A DNA stretch of 64,000 nt from JAHBNG01 sp039028975. GTDB taxonomy: Bacteria; Chloroflexota; Anaerolineae; Caldilineales; Caldilineaceae. Below the pieces are notes generated by a model. It did not search any database and was not told where the DNA came from. It saw only the letters and a program-made list of their open reading frames with translations. The stretch lies in NCBI GenBank assembly GCA_039028975.1, contig JBCCHB010000058.1, positions 1 through 64,000 of the forward strand, read 5' to 3'. Positions 34,608 to 42,939 of this stretch are shown piece by piece. The number at the start of each line of letters is the position of its first letter. The first letter of the stretch is position 1. The translations under genes were made by a program, and so were the position numbers.

Positions 34608-36755
34608 ATGCCCTCACTAGAAGTACCTTCATATTGGCTTGAATTGAAGATCGTCTTGGCGCTTGTCGCGCTCTTTTGGCTACCAGGCCAAGCACTCCTA
34701 ACGGCTTTTGACCTTCGAGGACGCTGGTCACCTATCAACCAAGCCATTGTGGCCATTGGGTTAAGTATCGCCAGCATTCCTGTGCTTTTGTACGGAGTCA
34801 GGTTTTGGCTGCCTAGCATGAAACTTGGCCCTACGTCTGCCACTATTTTCCTTCTTGCTTGCGCGCTCTATTCGCTCTTAGGAACGGTTCGGCCTAGGAT
34901 TTCTGGGTCCAGCACTTCATCAGTTCGTAAACCTAGAGGAATCAGTCTCTTATTTGAATCAGTCGTACACGCATTGTCTAGGCTAAGCCTGCTAGAATGG
35001 GCGGCCTTGCTTGTCTTTGGCTGGACATTGGTTACTCGGCTCTGGATTGCCCATCAGTACCCCATTCCTGCTTGGTCGGATTCATTTCATCACACGCTGA
35101 TTACCCAACTTACGGCTGAAGGAGGGCAGCTTCCCCACAGCCTAGAGCCGACCTTTGCCATTCCATTGGCCATGTACCATTTGGGTCTGCATGGCATCGC
35201 CGCGTGCATCGTATGGCTCGCCCAAGCATCTCCCCATGTGGCCTTGCAGTGGAGCGCCCAGGCTTTGAATGGTCTCTCAGGTCTGGGCGTCTACCTGATT
35301 TTGACTTTGTATACTCGTCACCGTGCAGGTACAAGCAGCGTTCGTACAGGCAGCGCAGGAGCATTGGTAGGAGCGGCCACGGTAGGTCTCTTCTGTCACA
35401 TGCCAGCCTATTACGTGAACTGGGGACGATTTACCCAGATTGCCAGTCAGTCAATCCTGCTGATTGCCTGGTTTCTGGTTGTGGAGGGGCTTCGTCTATG
35501 GAGCGATACGACCGACAAGAGTGGCGATGACAAGAGAATTGGCAAGCAGATCGCATGGCGCCCTCTGATAGGCATCGGACTTGCGGCAGCCATCTTGACG
35601 GCCAGCATCTTCTTGCTTCATTTTCGTGTCGCGGCCCTCTATGTTCTACTGCTTTTGATTATCGTTCCTTATGGGCTTTGGCAATCCTATAACAAGGGGG
35701 CTTTTTGGCGTGGGCTAGCATGTGTTGGCATAGTCGGAGGGGTAGCATTTTTCCTGGCTTTACCAGCTTTGTGGAGCGCAATCGAGACGTACATAGCGTT
35801 TCGGCAAGTGGATCCCATTGTCAGCGATCCAGAGATTCGGAAGCAGGCAAGCAGTAGATACTATGAGTTCCCCCTGGCAACCATTCCGGTGCTAGTAGCT
35901 CGAAGCTGGCTGCTGGTTGCGGCCGCGCTCGCCACTCTCATTGGGCTAGCTAGGCGTAACAAACTAGCTGTTATCACTTTCTTATGGACGCTGCTGCTGA
36001 TCGGCTTGGGCAACACCTATCGCCTTGGCATTCCCATGCTCAACGTAACCAATCTAGGCATGATTCTAATTATGCTCTATATCCCCATTGGCCTTGTAAT
36101 TGGGGTTGCCTTATACGAATTATGGACGCTGCTTGCCAGCCGCTTGCCCCAAAGCAATGCCCTGGCATCGCTTAGTAGCCCTCCACAGGCAGGAGAGGTT
36201 CCCTCACCAAGAAAGAGACCTTTATCGCTATCTGGTTATCAATGGCTGATTGGTCTGTACGTCGTTCTACTCCTTGCCGGTTCTGGCTTGACGGGTTGGT
36301 ACCGCATTCAAGAGATCGAAGTACCTCGATTTCTGGTGACGGCCGATGACTTAGCAGCTATGGCGTGGATTCGCGAGCATACGGATCTGGATGAGACCTT
36401 CGCCGTCAATGCTGAATTTTGGCGTCCGGCCGCGGTTCACGGTGAGGATGGTGGATACTGGATTCCCTACTTTACCCAGCGCCAGACGACTGCTGCACCG
36501 ATGCTGATGTTTCTGGCCGCCCGAGACGAGTGGATTCGTATGGTTGAGGGAGCTAAAAACGTATTGGCCTATGAGGAAAGCCTCTCTGTACAACAGCTTA
36601 GAGCGAGCGGCGTAGACTACATCTACATTGGTTCGCCAAGCGTTAATCGAGGAATGGGATTGGATCCAGCGGCTATCGCTGAGTCTGAGCAGGTAGAGGT
36701 CGCATTTCAGCAAAATGGAGTCTGGATATTTCGGCTGCTTAACAATGCCCCGTAA
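34608..36755 (+). CDS. Large polytopic membrane protein, glycosyltransferase-like
   Basis: A protein of 715 residues with about 12-14 hydrophobic segments and a soluble C-terminus (from about residue 580: RFLVTADDLAAMAWIREHTD, YWIPYFTQRQTTAAPMLMF). The overall plan, with many helices, PAWSDSFHHTLITQL in an early periplasmic loop, and a C-terminal domain with AWIREHTDLDETF, resembles uncharacterised membrane glycosyltransferase-like proteins (DUF6541/GT39 relatives). ATG 34608 is the likely start. An upstream TTG at 34455 is in frame but would add 51 residues encoded entirely by tandem repeats. It is followed 50 bp later by an MBOAT acyltransferase, suggesting work on an envelope glycan or lipid. 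Confidence 0.7.
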   Translation: MPSLEVPSYWLELKIVLALVALFWLPGQALLTAFDLRGRWSPINQAIVAIGLSIASIPVLLYGVRFWLPSMKLGPTSATIFLLACALYSLLGTVRPRISGSSTSSVRKPRGISLLFESVVHALSRLSLLEWAALLVFGWTLVTRLWIAHQYPIPAWSDSFHHTLITQLTAEGGQLPHSLEPTFAIPLAMYHLGLHGIAACIVWLAQASPHVALQWSAQALNGLSGLGVYLILTLYTRHRAGTSSVRTGSAGALVGAATVGLFCHMPAYYVNWGRFTQIASQSILLIAWFLVVEGLRLWSDTTDKSGDDKRIGKQIAWRPLIGIGLAAAILTASIFLLHFRVAALYVLLLLIIVPYGLWQSYNKGAFWRGLACVGIVGGVAFFLALPALWSAIETYIAFRQVDPIVSDPEIRKQASSRYYEFPLATIPVLVARSWLLVAAALATLIGLARRNKLAVITFLWTLLLIGLGNTYRLGIPMLNVTNLGMILIMLYIPIGLVIGVALYELWTLLASRLPQSNALASLSSPPQAGEVPSPRKRPLSLSGYQWLIGLYVVLLLAGSGLTGWYRIQEIEVPRFLVTADDLAAMAWIREHTDLDETFAVNAEFWRPAAVHGEDGGYWIPYFTQRQTTAAPMLMFLAARDEWIRMVEGAKNVLAYEESLSVQQLRASGVDYIYIGSPSVNRGMGLDPAAIAESEQVEVAFQQNGVWIFRLLNNAP

Positions 36756-36804
36756 CGAATCAATCATAACAAATCAATCGTAACGAATATAATTAGCTGC
36801 CGCC

Positions 36805-38241
36805 ATGCTATTTAACTCTATTGACTTCGTCTTCTTCCTCCCCACAGTTTTTCTTCTCTATTGGTTTGTTGCCAACCGAAGCGCCAAGATACAAAATGGA
36901 TTCCTGCTCGGAGTTAGTTACCTTTTTTATGGCTGGTGGGATTGGCGATTTCTTTCGCTGATTGTGGTCAGTTCGCTCGTTGATTATCTAGTGGGCCTAG
37001 GGCTTTCCCAGACGGATGAACGGAAAACTCGCATGCTCCTCTTGCTCGCATCGGTTCTGGTTAACCTGGGAATGTTGGGCTTCTTTAAGTACTACCATTT
37101 CTTTCTTGAGAATTTTGTTCAGGCCTACCGTTTCTTTGGCCAGCCTATCGATCCCCAGGGCCTTGAGATCATTTTACCCGTTGGCATTAGCTTTTATACC
37201 TTCCAGACACTCAGCTACTCTATCGATGCATACAGGCGAAAGCTGGAACCGACCCGGGATTTGGTTGCCTTTTTTGCCTTTGTGGCCTTCTTCCCTCAAC
37301 TTGTGGCTGGCCCCATTGAGCGGGCCACCAACCTGCTAACCCAGTTCTATACCAAGAGGGAATTTGAGTATCAGAAAGCCACCGACGGCATGCGTCAAAT
37401 TCTGTGGGGCTTCTTTAAAAAGGTGGTCATTGCAGACAATTGTGCTCGCTATGTTGAACTGATCTTTAACGATCCAACCAGCTATTCAGGGAGCACGCTT
37501 CTATTGGGCGCAATCTTTTTTGCCTTTCAGATCTACGGAGATTTTTCCGGCTATTCGGATATTGCCATTGGGACGGCCAGGCTCTTTGGTTTTGACCTGA
37601 TGCAGAACTTTGCCTTTCCCTACTTCTCACGGGATATTGCTGAATTCTGGCGACGTTGGCATATCTCTCTATCTACTTGGTTTCGAGACTATCTCTACAT
37701 TCCGTTGGGAGGAAGCCGGGGTGGGGCGTGGGTGAAGATCAGAAACACGTTCATAATCTTTGTGATCAGCGGATTTTGGCATGGTGCCGACTGGACGTTT
37801 ATCTTGTGGGGCGTGGTCAATGCACTCTTTTTTCTTCCCTATTTATTGCTCAATCGCAACCGCAGGAATTTGGGAAGCGTGGCCAAAGGAAAGTTCATCC
37901 CAACCGCTCTCGAGCTTCTTGCCATGCTGCTTACCTTTACACTAACGACCTTTGCATGGATCATTTTCAGAGCCGAAAGCGTTCCCCATGCCTTGGCCTA
38001 TATAAAGGGCATCTTCCAACTAAGCTTATTCTCCCTGCCAACCATACGTCCGACCACCGTTGCCATCTTCGTCATCCTATTTGTTCTAGTCGAATGGCTG
38101 CAAAGGGAACAGAGGCATGGCCTCGATTTTTCGCAACGAAATCTCGCCACGCCTGTTCGATGGGGTCTCTATCTGCTCATAACTTGTTTTGTTGCCGCCT
38201 TCTTTGGGCAGGGGAATACCTTTATCTACTTCCAATTTTAA
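36805..38241 (+). CDS. MBOAT family O-acyltransferase (AlgI-like)
   Basis: A 478-residue polytopic membrane enzyme that passes acyl groups across the inner membrane for O-acetylation of an exported polysaccharide. Family signatures: WWDWRFLSLIVVSSLVDY, LPVGISFYTFQTLSYSIDAYRR, FFPQLVAGPIERA, IAEFWRRWHISLSTWFRDYLYIPLGG, and the catalytic histidine H326 in ISGFWHGADWTFILWG. The periplasmic SGNH partner (AlgJ/X-like) is not adjacent; instead the preceding gene is a large membrane protein. ATG 36805 gives MLFNSIDFVFFLPTVFLLYW, as expected. It ends 10 bp from the convergent cyclase gene. Confidence 0.9.
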   Translation: MLFNSIDFVFFLPTVFLLYWFVANRSAKIQNGFLLGVSYLFYGWWDWRFLSLIVVSSLVDYLVGLGLSQTDERKTRMLLLLASVLVNLGMLGFFKYYHFFLENFVQAYRFFGQPIDPQGLEIILPVGISFYTFQTLSYSIDAYRRKLEPTRDLVAFFAFVAFFPQLVAGPIERATNLLTQFYTKREFEYQKATDGMRQILWGFFKKVVIADNCARYVELIFNDPTSYSGSTLLLGAIFFAFQIYGDFSGYSDIAIGTARLFGFDLMQNFAFPYFSRDIAEFWRRWHISLSTWFRDYLYIPLGGSRGGAWVKIRNTFIIFVISGFWHGADWTFILWGVVNALFFLPYLLLNRNRRNLGSVAKGKFIPTALELLAMLLTFTLTTFAWIIFRAESVPHALAYIKGIFQLSLFSLPTIRPTTVAIFVILFVLVEWLQREQRHGLDFSQRNLATPVRWGLYLLITCFVAAFFGQGNTFIYFQF

Positions 38242-38251
38242 GTTTACTTCA

Positions 38252-39043
38252 CTACTCTGCCATAACCAAGGCAACCACCCGCAAGGGACTTCCTGATCCA
38301 TCGACAATCTTCAGCGGCGCGGCCATGACCACAGCACCCGTTGGGGGCAGTTGATCCAGGTTGTTCAGGCTGGCCAAACCTAGCTTGCCTGCACCGTGCA
38401 TCAGGTTATGGCAGGGGAATGGCGGCTCAAACCCACCAGCAGCGCCCGCGTCCGTCCCTACTGTTTCGACGCCAAAGCCGAGCACGTCCCGCTCATTGGC
38501 CAAAAAGCGTACACAGTCAGCGTGGGGGCCGGGCGTGTGAGGGTTGCCCTCCGCATCGGCATTTAAAAAGGCATCCCGTCCCGTGCGCTTGGACCAATCC
38601 GTGCGCATAAAGACCCAAGAGCCAGCTTGGATTTTGCCATGTTCCCCTTCCCACGCCTCTACATGTTCTCGGGTGAGCAAAAAGTCATTGTACTCAGCCG
38701 ACTCCTTGCTGCAATCGATCACGCAGACCGGACCCACAAACTGCTCTGCTGGTATGGTATCCGTGGTATTATTGGCATAGTCTTTCCCAGTTACCCAGTG
38801 AACCGGCGCATCGAAATGGGTGCCAGTATGTTCACCCAAGGTAATGGTGTTCCAATACCAAGCTGGGCCATTGTCATCGTATCGGGAGATCTGCTCTAGG
38901 GACAGACCAGGTGATTGGGTGAACATGGGTGGAAGCTCGATTACCGGTGTGTTCCCATCCAAGGGTTGGGTCAGATCCACAACTTTCACCCGACCTTGGC
39001 GCATCTCTTCCACAAGTAACGTCAGAACAGTTGGTTTACTCAT
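38252..39043 (-). CDS. Cyclase family protein (kynurenine formamidase-like)
   Basis: A 263-residue metal-dependent hydrolase of the cyclase superfamily. The metal motif is clear in GEHTGTHFDAPVHWV, with further family features PIELPPMF-like proline-rich entry, SWVFMRTDWSKR and GVETVGTDAGAAGGFEPPFPCHNLMHGAG. Members hydrolyse formyl amides, cyclic amides or isatin. It is followed upstream (same strand, 470 bp) by a split TPP-dependent decarboxylase. Reaction unknown. ATG 39043; 'atggagaaaatt' provides GGAG. Confidence 0.85.
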   Translation of the reverse strand: MSKPTVLTLLVEEMRQGRVKVVDLTQPLDGNTPVIELPPMFTQSPGLSLEQISRYDDNGPAWYWNTITLGEHTGTHFDAPVHWVTGKDYANNTTDTIPAEQFVGPVCVIDCSKESAEYNDFLLTREHVEAWEGEHGKIQAGSWVFMRTDWSKRTGRDAFLNADAEGNPHTPGPHADCVRFLANERDVLGFGVETVGTDAGAAGGFEPPFPCHNLMHGAGKLGLASLNNLDQLPPTGAVVMAAPLKIVDGSGSPLRVVALVMAE

Positions 39044-39516
39044 TTAATTTTCTCCATTGGGTTGATATGACTCTATTGCAAAAAGGATAAATTGGCATGA
39101 ATTTCGTGGAATTCTCCGGCTGAAAAATCTGCGAAATATTTGTAATCTTTGTTTCTGCAGTGGACTCATATTATTTCTGAATTCGATTCGCCTGCAACCT
39201 TACAACCTCATACCCTTATCATCCGCAGCGTTGGTCATCGTTCCGTCCGTGACTGTCACTTGGCGTCCAAGCAAGCCGAAATTCTCGAGTGTCCCTCCGG
39301 CTATATTTGTGAGTGACAGTCACGTGCGGACGAATCCATAGAGTTGTTCTGAAATAACAAAACCTTGAGGTGACAGGCACTTGGCATGTCTCGTTAGCCA
39401 GAAAGCATCGTCGAAAAAGTGCCAGTCACCCAGTAAGTTCTTAAGTCGGAACAACTCTCATGACCATGGCCTCATCCGCGGATGTAGTTATCGGGGACTG
39501 CAACCTTGCCCCCTGA
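39044..39516. repeat. Spacer with 110-bp repeat copy B and GTGACAGTCAC hairpins
   Basis: Copy B of the 17784 repeat occupies 39065-39174. Two hairpins follow: arms 39248-39260 (cgtgactgtcact) with 39312-39324, and 39369-39381 (ggtgacaggcact) with 39418-39430, the second with one mismatch. These resemble REP elements linked to RAYT transposases in other bacteria (from memory). No gene is recognised. Confidence 0.65.
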
Positions 39517-40089
39517 CTACTTGCTACTCTGCCTAATATACCGCTTAAAGGCAAACGCATTCTCTGGCAACTGAAAATCCATACCAAAGTGATCCGGACC
39601 CACCGCGTCTACCTTGGCAACGATGGTGCTAAACTCGTTGCGTTCAAAGGCATCCCCTACGGCTTCCATAAATGCATAGGGCGTTGTCACACTTGCTACA
39701 TGAGGACAACCGGCCCCCTGAGCCACTGCTGCTAGATCGGTAACCCCATCGGTGGTGTGGGTAGCAAAACCACCCGTTGAGAGGAGGCTGCCGTTATCGA
39801 AGATGATATGAGTCAGGTTGTTGGGGCGGTAGCGGGCCAAGGTAGCCAACGACCCCATGTTCATCAACACCGAGCCATCGCCGTCAAAGACGACTACATG
39901 CTCATCAGGACGATGCATAGCCAACCCCAAGCCGATGGAGGAGGCCAAGCCCATGGCGTGTTGCAGATAGAAGAAGTTGTCTTTGTGGCCCAAATCATAC
40001 AGCTCTTGGGCACAGGCCCCCATGATGGTAACAACCAACTTGTCATTCAGCTCTTCATAGATGGCTTCAATACATTTAGAACGCAACAT
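39517..40089 (-). CDS. TPP-dependent decarboxylase, TPP-binding (beta) subunit
   Basis: A 190-residue subunit containing the C-terminal TPP-binding domain: VVVFDGDGSVLMNMGSLATLARYRPNN holds the GDG-x-NN motif for Mg-TPP. The size and arrangement match the separate ComE-type subunit of sulfopyruvate decarboxylase or the split phosphonopyruvate decarboxylase. I choose ATG 40089 (MLRSKCIEAIYEEL) with GGAGG upstream; TTG 40095 is an alternative overlapping the previous stop. It directly follows the PYR-domain gene. The substrate is not determined, and no coenzyme M or phosphonate genes are nearby. Confidence 0.85.
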   Translation of the reverse strand: MLRSKCIEAIYEELNDKLVVTIMGACAQELYDLGHKDNFFYLQHAMGLASSIGLGLAMHRPDEHVVVFDGDGSVLMNMGSLATLARYRPNNLTHIIFDNGSLLSTGGFATHTTDGVTDLAAVAQGAGCPHVASVTTPYAFMEAVGDAFERNEFSTIVAKVDAVGPDHFGMDFQLPENAFAFKRYIRQSSK

Positions 40090-40091
40090 GA

Positions 40092-40601
40092 TCAATCCTC
40101 CATCAGGTCTCGGTGCAAGAGTAGGGCCACTGGCGAGAGGGAGCTTTGGGAAAAAGTATATGCCTCCGCAATCTGCTTGCCGACCTTGGCTGGATCCCGG
40201 GCATACTCAAACGGAATGCCCAAAGCTCGCAGCACCTCTTCCGTAATGATGCCGCCGCGCGTGTGCCAAGGATGGGGTTCGCCCCAGTGCCCTCGATACG
40301 CAATCAACATGCAGAGGGGAATGTGATAGAGTTGGGCCAAGGATACTATCCCATTGATGGCAGCCAGGAAACCGTGATTCTGCATGAGCAACGCATGAGG
40401 TTCACCAGCAAAATAGGCTCCCGCAGCGATGCCAACGGCCTCTTCTTCCTTGGCTACTTCTACTAAACTCATATTCGGGTCATCATCGGCCATTTGCAGC
40501 AGATAGACGAGCCACGTCTCTGGCAATGCAGAGAGGGACTTGATGCCTGCATCCTTAATGCCTTGATAGACGGCTAGAGAATTGTCGCGCGAAACGGTCA
40601 T
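40092..40601 (-). CDS. TPP-dependent decarboxylase, PYR-domain (alpha) subunit
   Basis: A 169-residue subunit with the N-terminal (pyrimidine-binding) domain of TPP enzymes. The catalytic glutamate is likely in SLVEVAKEEEAVGIAAGAYFAG, followed by ALLMQNHGFLAAINGIVSLAQLYHIPL and RGHWGEPHPWHTRGG. This matches the ComD/sulfopyruvate decarboxylase alpha type. The ATG 40601 follows AAGGAGAC; the upstream open frame to 40811 lies in a repeat and lacks family residues. The stop lies 3 bp before the beta-subunit start, so translation is probably coupled and the two form a heteromer. Confidence 0.85.
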   Translation of the reverse strand: MTVSRDNSLAVYQGIKDAGIKSLSALPETWLVYLLQMADDDPNMSLVEVAKEEEAVGIAAGAYFAGEPHALLMQNHGFLAAINGIVSLAQLYHIPLCMLIAYRGHWGEPHPWHTRGGIITEEVLRALGIPFEYARDPAKVGKQIAEAYTFSQSSLSPVALLLHRDLMED

Positions 40602-41203
40602 AGGCGTCTCCTTGATGGTATAGTCCACCAGATTAATTTTGCCCCAACTTTTGTCCAGCTTGCTCTGAAACATTCCGAAAAGGGGACAAAAATTATCTGG
40701 CCATCTATGAGTGGGAGGACTAGATGGAATAAGCATACCTTTGGTTGAAAAAGAAGTCCAATATAACCAGTCTATAGTGCTTGCATAGCTAGTTTGTCCA
40801 GGGCGTTTCAACCCATGAAATTGTAGTTTGCAGTCTATTGATGATTAGATTTGTTCTCAATTAAGGATTACTTGGGTGACTAGCATCCTTTAGCGGCGCT
40901 TCCTGGCTGATGAAACGAGTGGAGTACCTGTCACCTGCCAGTTTCATTATTCCAGAACAAACCTATTGATATGGTGGTCTACTGCTGGCGAGGGTACATC
41001 CCAGATTTGGGGACATAGAGTGCGTTGCACTGTTCAAAGATAGATTCGTACTTAAAACAGTGCTTGAACAGTGTAATGCACTCGAGGCGAGATATTTCCC
41101 CATTTTTGGAATACACCCGCTGATGAAAGGAGGATTGACAAGTACAAGTATTGAACATATAATCTAGACTGTCTAGCTTGTTTATTCCAAGGAGAACAAT
41201 AAC
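40602..41203. other. Spacer with composite repeat and palindromic element
   Basis: Gene-free 602 bp. 40635-40711 carries the ttttgtccagc ... ttatctggccatctat composite motif shared with 22.6 and 27.0 kb. 40990-41115 carries the palindromic element with arms gagtgcgttgcactgttcaa (41020-41039) and ttgaacagtgtaatgcactc, related to the 1125-1190 element. The toxin-antitoxin promoter follows. Confidence 0.65.
41135..41176 (+). promoter_or_regulatory. Sigma-70-type promoter and operator of the TA pair
   Basis: TTGACA at 41135-41140 and TATAAT at 41158-41163 with a 17-base spacer, a consensus promoter. Immediately downstream a palindrome ctagac-t-gtctag (41164-41176) covers the expected transcription start, a good place for autorepression by the antitoxin. 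Confidence 0.75.
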
Positions 41204-41458
41204 ATGATTCAAAGTTGGCCATTGCAAGATGCCAAAAATAGATTGAGTAAATTGATTGATGATGCCCTCAGCTTAGGTCCACAGCTTATTACCCGGCGCG
41301 GCTCTGAAGTCGCGATTGTTTTGGCTTATTCTGAGTACCAAAAGATGATAGCATCTCAAGAGAAACTATCTTGTTTCTTTCAAAACTCACCGCTTGCCGA
41401 GGTGGAACTTGACCTGAGCCGAGACAAAGGCGAAATTCGAGAAGCGTTTGAGATATGA
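41204..41458 (+). CDS. Antitoxin, Phd/YefM family
   Basis: An 84-residue antitoxin. The N-terminal IQSWPLQDAKNRLSKLIDDAL and GPQLITRRGSEVAIVLAYSEYQKM match the Phd/YefM DNA-binding fold; the acidic C-terminus (LAEVELDLSRDKGEIREAFEI) would wrap the toxin. AAGGAG precedes ATG 41204 and its stop overlaps the toxin start (ATGA). It likely represses its own promoter through the palindrome at 41164. Confidence 0.9.
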   Translation: MIQSWPLQDAKNRLSKLIDDALSLGPQLITRRGSEVAIVLAYSEYQKMIASQEKLSCFFQNSPLAEVELDLSRDKGEIREAFEI

Positions 41459-41865
41459 GCTATTTACTTGACACTTGCCTCATTTCGGAGTTGAGGGCGA
41501 AGCAGCCAAATGAGCAGGTAGTGCAGTGGGCTGATTCGACTGAAGATACGCGCCAGTTTTTAAGTGTGATTACAATCGGAGAGATACAGCGTGGGATTGC
41601 CCGATTACCAGAATCCCGGCGCCGCAAAGAGCTTGAAGAATGGCTTGAAGGCAAGCTACTTGCACGCTTTCGTGATCGGATCCTTCCTCTAACAGTAGAC
41701 GTAATGCTGACTTGGGGGAAGCTAACTGCCCAAGGCAGAACACTACCAGCTGTAGATTCCATGATTGCGGCGCTTGCCCTATACCATGATTTTGTCCTTG
41801 TAACACGCAATACCAAGGATTTTGATGGCACGAATGTGAAGATTTTTAATCCATGGGATAGTTGA
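41455..41865 (+). CDS. vapC: Toxin, PIN-domain ribonuclease of the VapC type
   Basis: A 136-residue PIN-domain endoribonuclease. Acidic metal-binding residues are in place: D6 (LLDTCLISE), E43 (GEIQRG), D101 (AVDSMIAALAL) and D122/D124 (RNTKDFDG). It overlaps the antitoxin by four bases, the standard coupling of type II modules. VapC toxins cleave tRNA or rRNA in the cytosol; the target here is unknown. Its 3' end faces the LysR gene. Confidence 0.9.
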   Translation: MSYLLDTCLISELRAKQPNEQVVQWADSTEDTRQFLSVITIGEIQRGIARLPESRRRKELEEWLEGKLLARFRDRILPLTVDVMLTWGKLTAQGRTLPAVDSMIAALALYHDFVLVTRNTKDFDGTNVKIFNPWDS

Positions 41866-41901
41866 AATAGTTGCCTATTTTTATGAACTTCTTTTTCGTC
41901 T

Positions 41902-42804
41902 TTAGAGCGGACATAACAAAACGTTTGGGACATGGTTCTTTAGCATTTTGAGGAAGAGTTGGCTGGCCGGTGACAAGTAACCGTTCCGACGTTGGAGAAT
42001 GCCAATTGCACTGGGCGGAAGCCAATCAAGGCGAAATGCTCGCAGCCGTTTGGCCTTCACCTCGTCCGCCACAGCAATGCCAGGAACGATACCAATGCCT
42101 AAATTGATCTCGACAAAGCGCTTGATGACCTCAATACTGCCCAAATCCATGGTCATTTTGGGTATCACGCCCCGTTCTGCCATCATCCGCTCTAATGCCC
42201 CCCGGCTGCTACTACCCTGCTCCAACATAAGAAGCGTATACTCAGCCAAATCTCCAAGGGTTACCTGCTGGTTTGTCACTAGTGGGTGGCTATAGCTGCA
42301 GATGGCCACATCCTCGCGCCAGCAGAGAGTCTCCGTGGTTATCCGCGGCTCCGGGATTGGCAGCGTACCGATGCCAAAATCCACCTCACCACTGATGACC
42401 AAGGCCGCTACTTCTGACGTTTTGCGATTGGTGAGGGATAATTCGATACCTGGAAACGCTTCACGGAACGTACTCAATAAGGACGGGAGCAAGTAGAGGC
42501 AGTTGGTATCATTTGTGCCAATGGTGATGCGTCCTCGCTCCAGATTCTGATAAGTCGCTACTTCCTGCTGAGTCCGCTCGACCAGATCCAAAATCTCCTT
42601 GGCCCGCTCCTGTAAGAAACGACCACTATCTGTCAGCAAAAGCTGTCGTCCTTGACGTTCGAATAACGTCTGCCCCAGCTCTTCTTCAAGTGCCTTGATC
42701 TGTAAACTCAACGCGGGTTGAGTGAGGAATAACTTATCTGCCGCTCGAGACATGCTCCGCTCGGATGCTGTCTCCCAAAATCCTCTTAGCTGATTTAGAT
42801 TCAT
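41902..42804 (-). CDS. LysR family transcriptional regulator
   Basis: A 300-residue LysR-type regulator. The N-terminal winged helix is NLNQLRGFWETASERSMSRAADKLFLTQPALSLQIKALEEELGQTLFERQGRQ; residues from about 90 form the periplasmic-binding-like effector domain (RITIGTNDTNCLYLLPSLL, VDFGIGTLPIPEPRI, LGIGIVPGIAVADEV). It is divergent from purA across 135 bp, which holds an A/T-rich segment around 42830-42860, but purA is a housekeeping gene, so the real target may be elsewhere, such as the TPP enzyme or cyclase genes. Confidence 0.88.
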   Translation of the reverse strand: MNLNQLRGFWETASERSMSRAADKLFLTQPALSLQIKALEEELGQTLFERQGRQLLLTDSGRFLQERAKEILDLVERTQQEVATYQNLERGRITIGTNDTNCLYLLPSLLSTFREAFPGIELSLTNRKTSEVAALVISGEVDFGIGTLPIPEPRITTETLCWREDVAICSYSHPLVTNQQVTLGDLAEYTLLMLEQGSSSRGALERMMAERGVIPKMTMDLGSIEVIKRFVEINLGIGIVPGIAVADEVKAKRLRAFRLDWLPPSAIGILQRRNGYLSPASQLFLKMLKNHVPNVLLCPL

Positions 42805-42939
42805 TGGATAAGCCTTGCTTATGAATCGGATAAAATCTATTAAATTGATTTATGGGCCAATCTGCTCTATCCTATCAGTAGGACGCGTCATCCACAAATC
42901 GATAGCAAGACTTTGATTCATCGAAAGGAGAATGATCGC

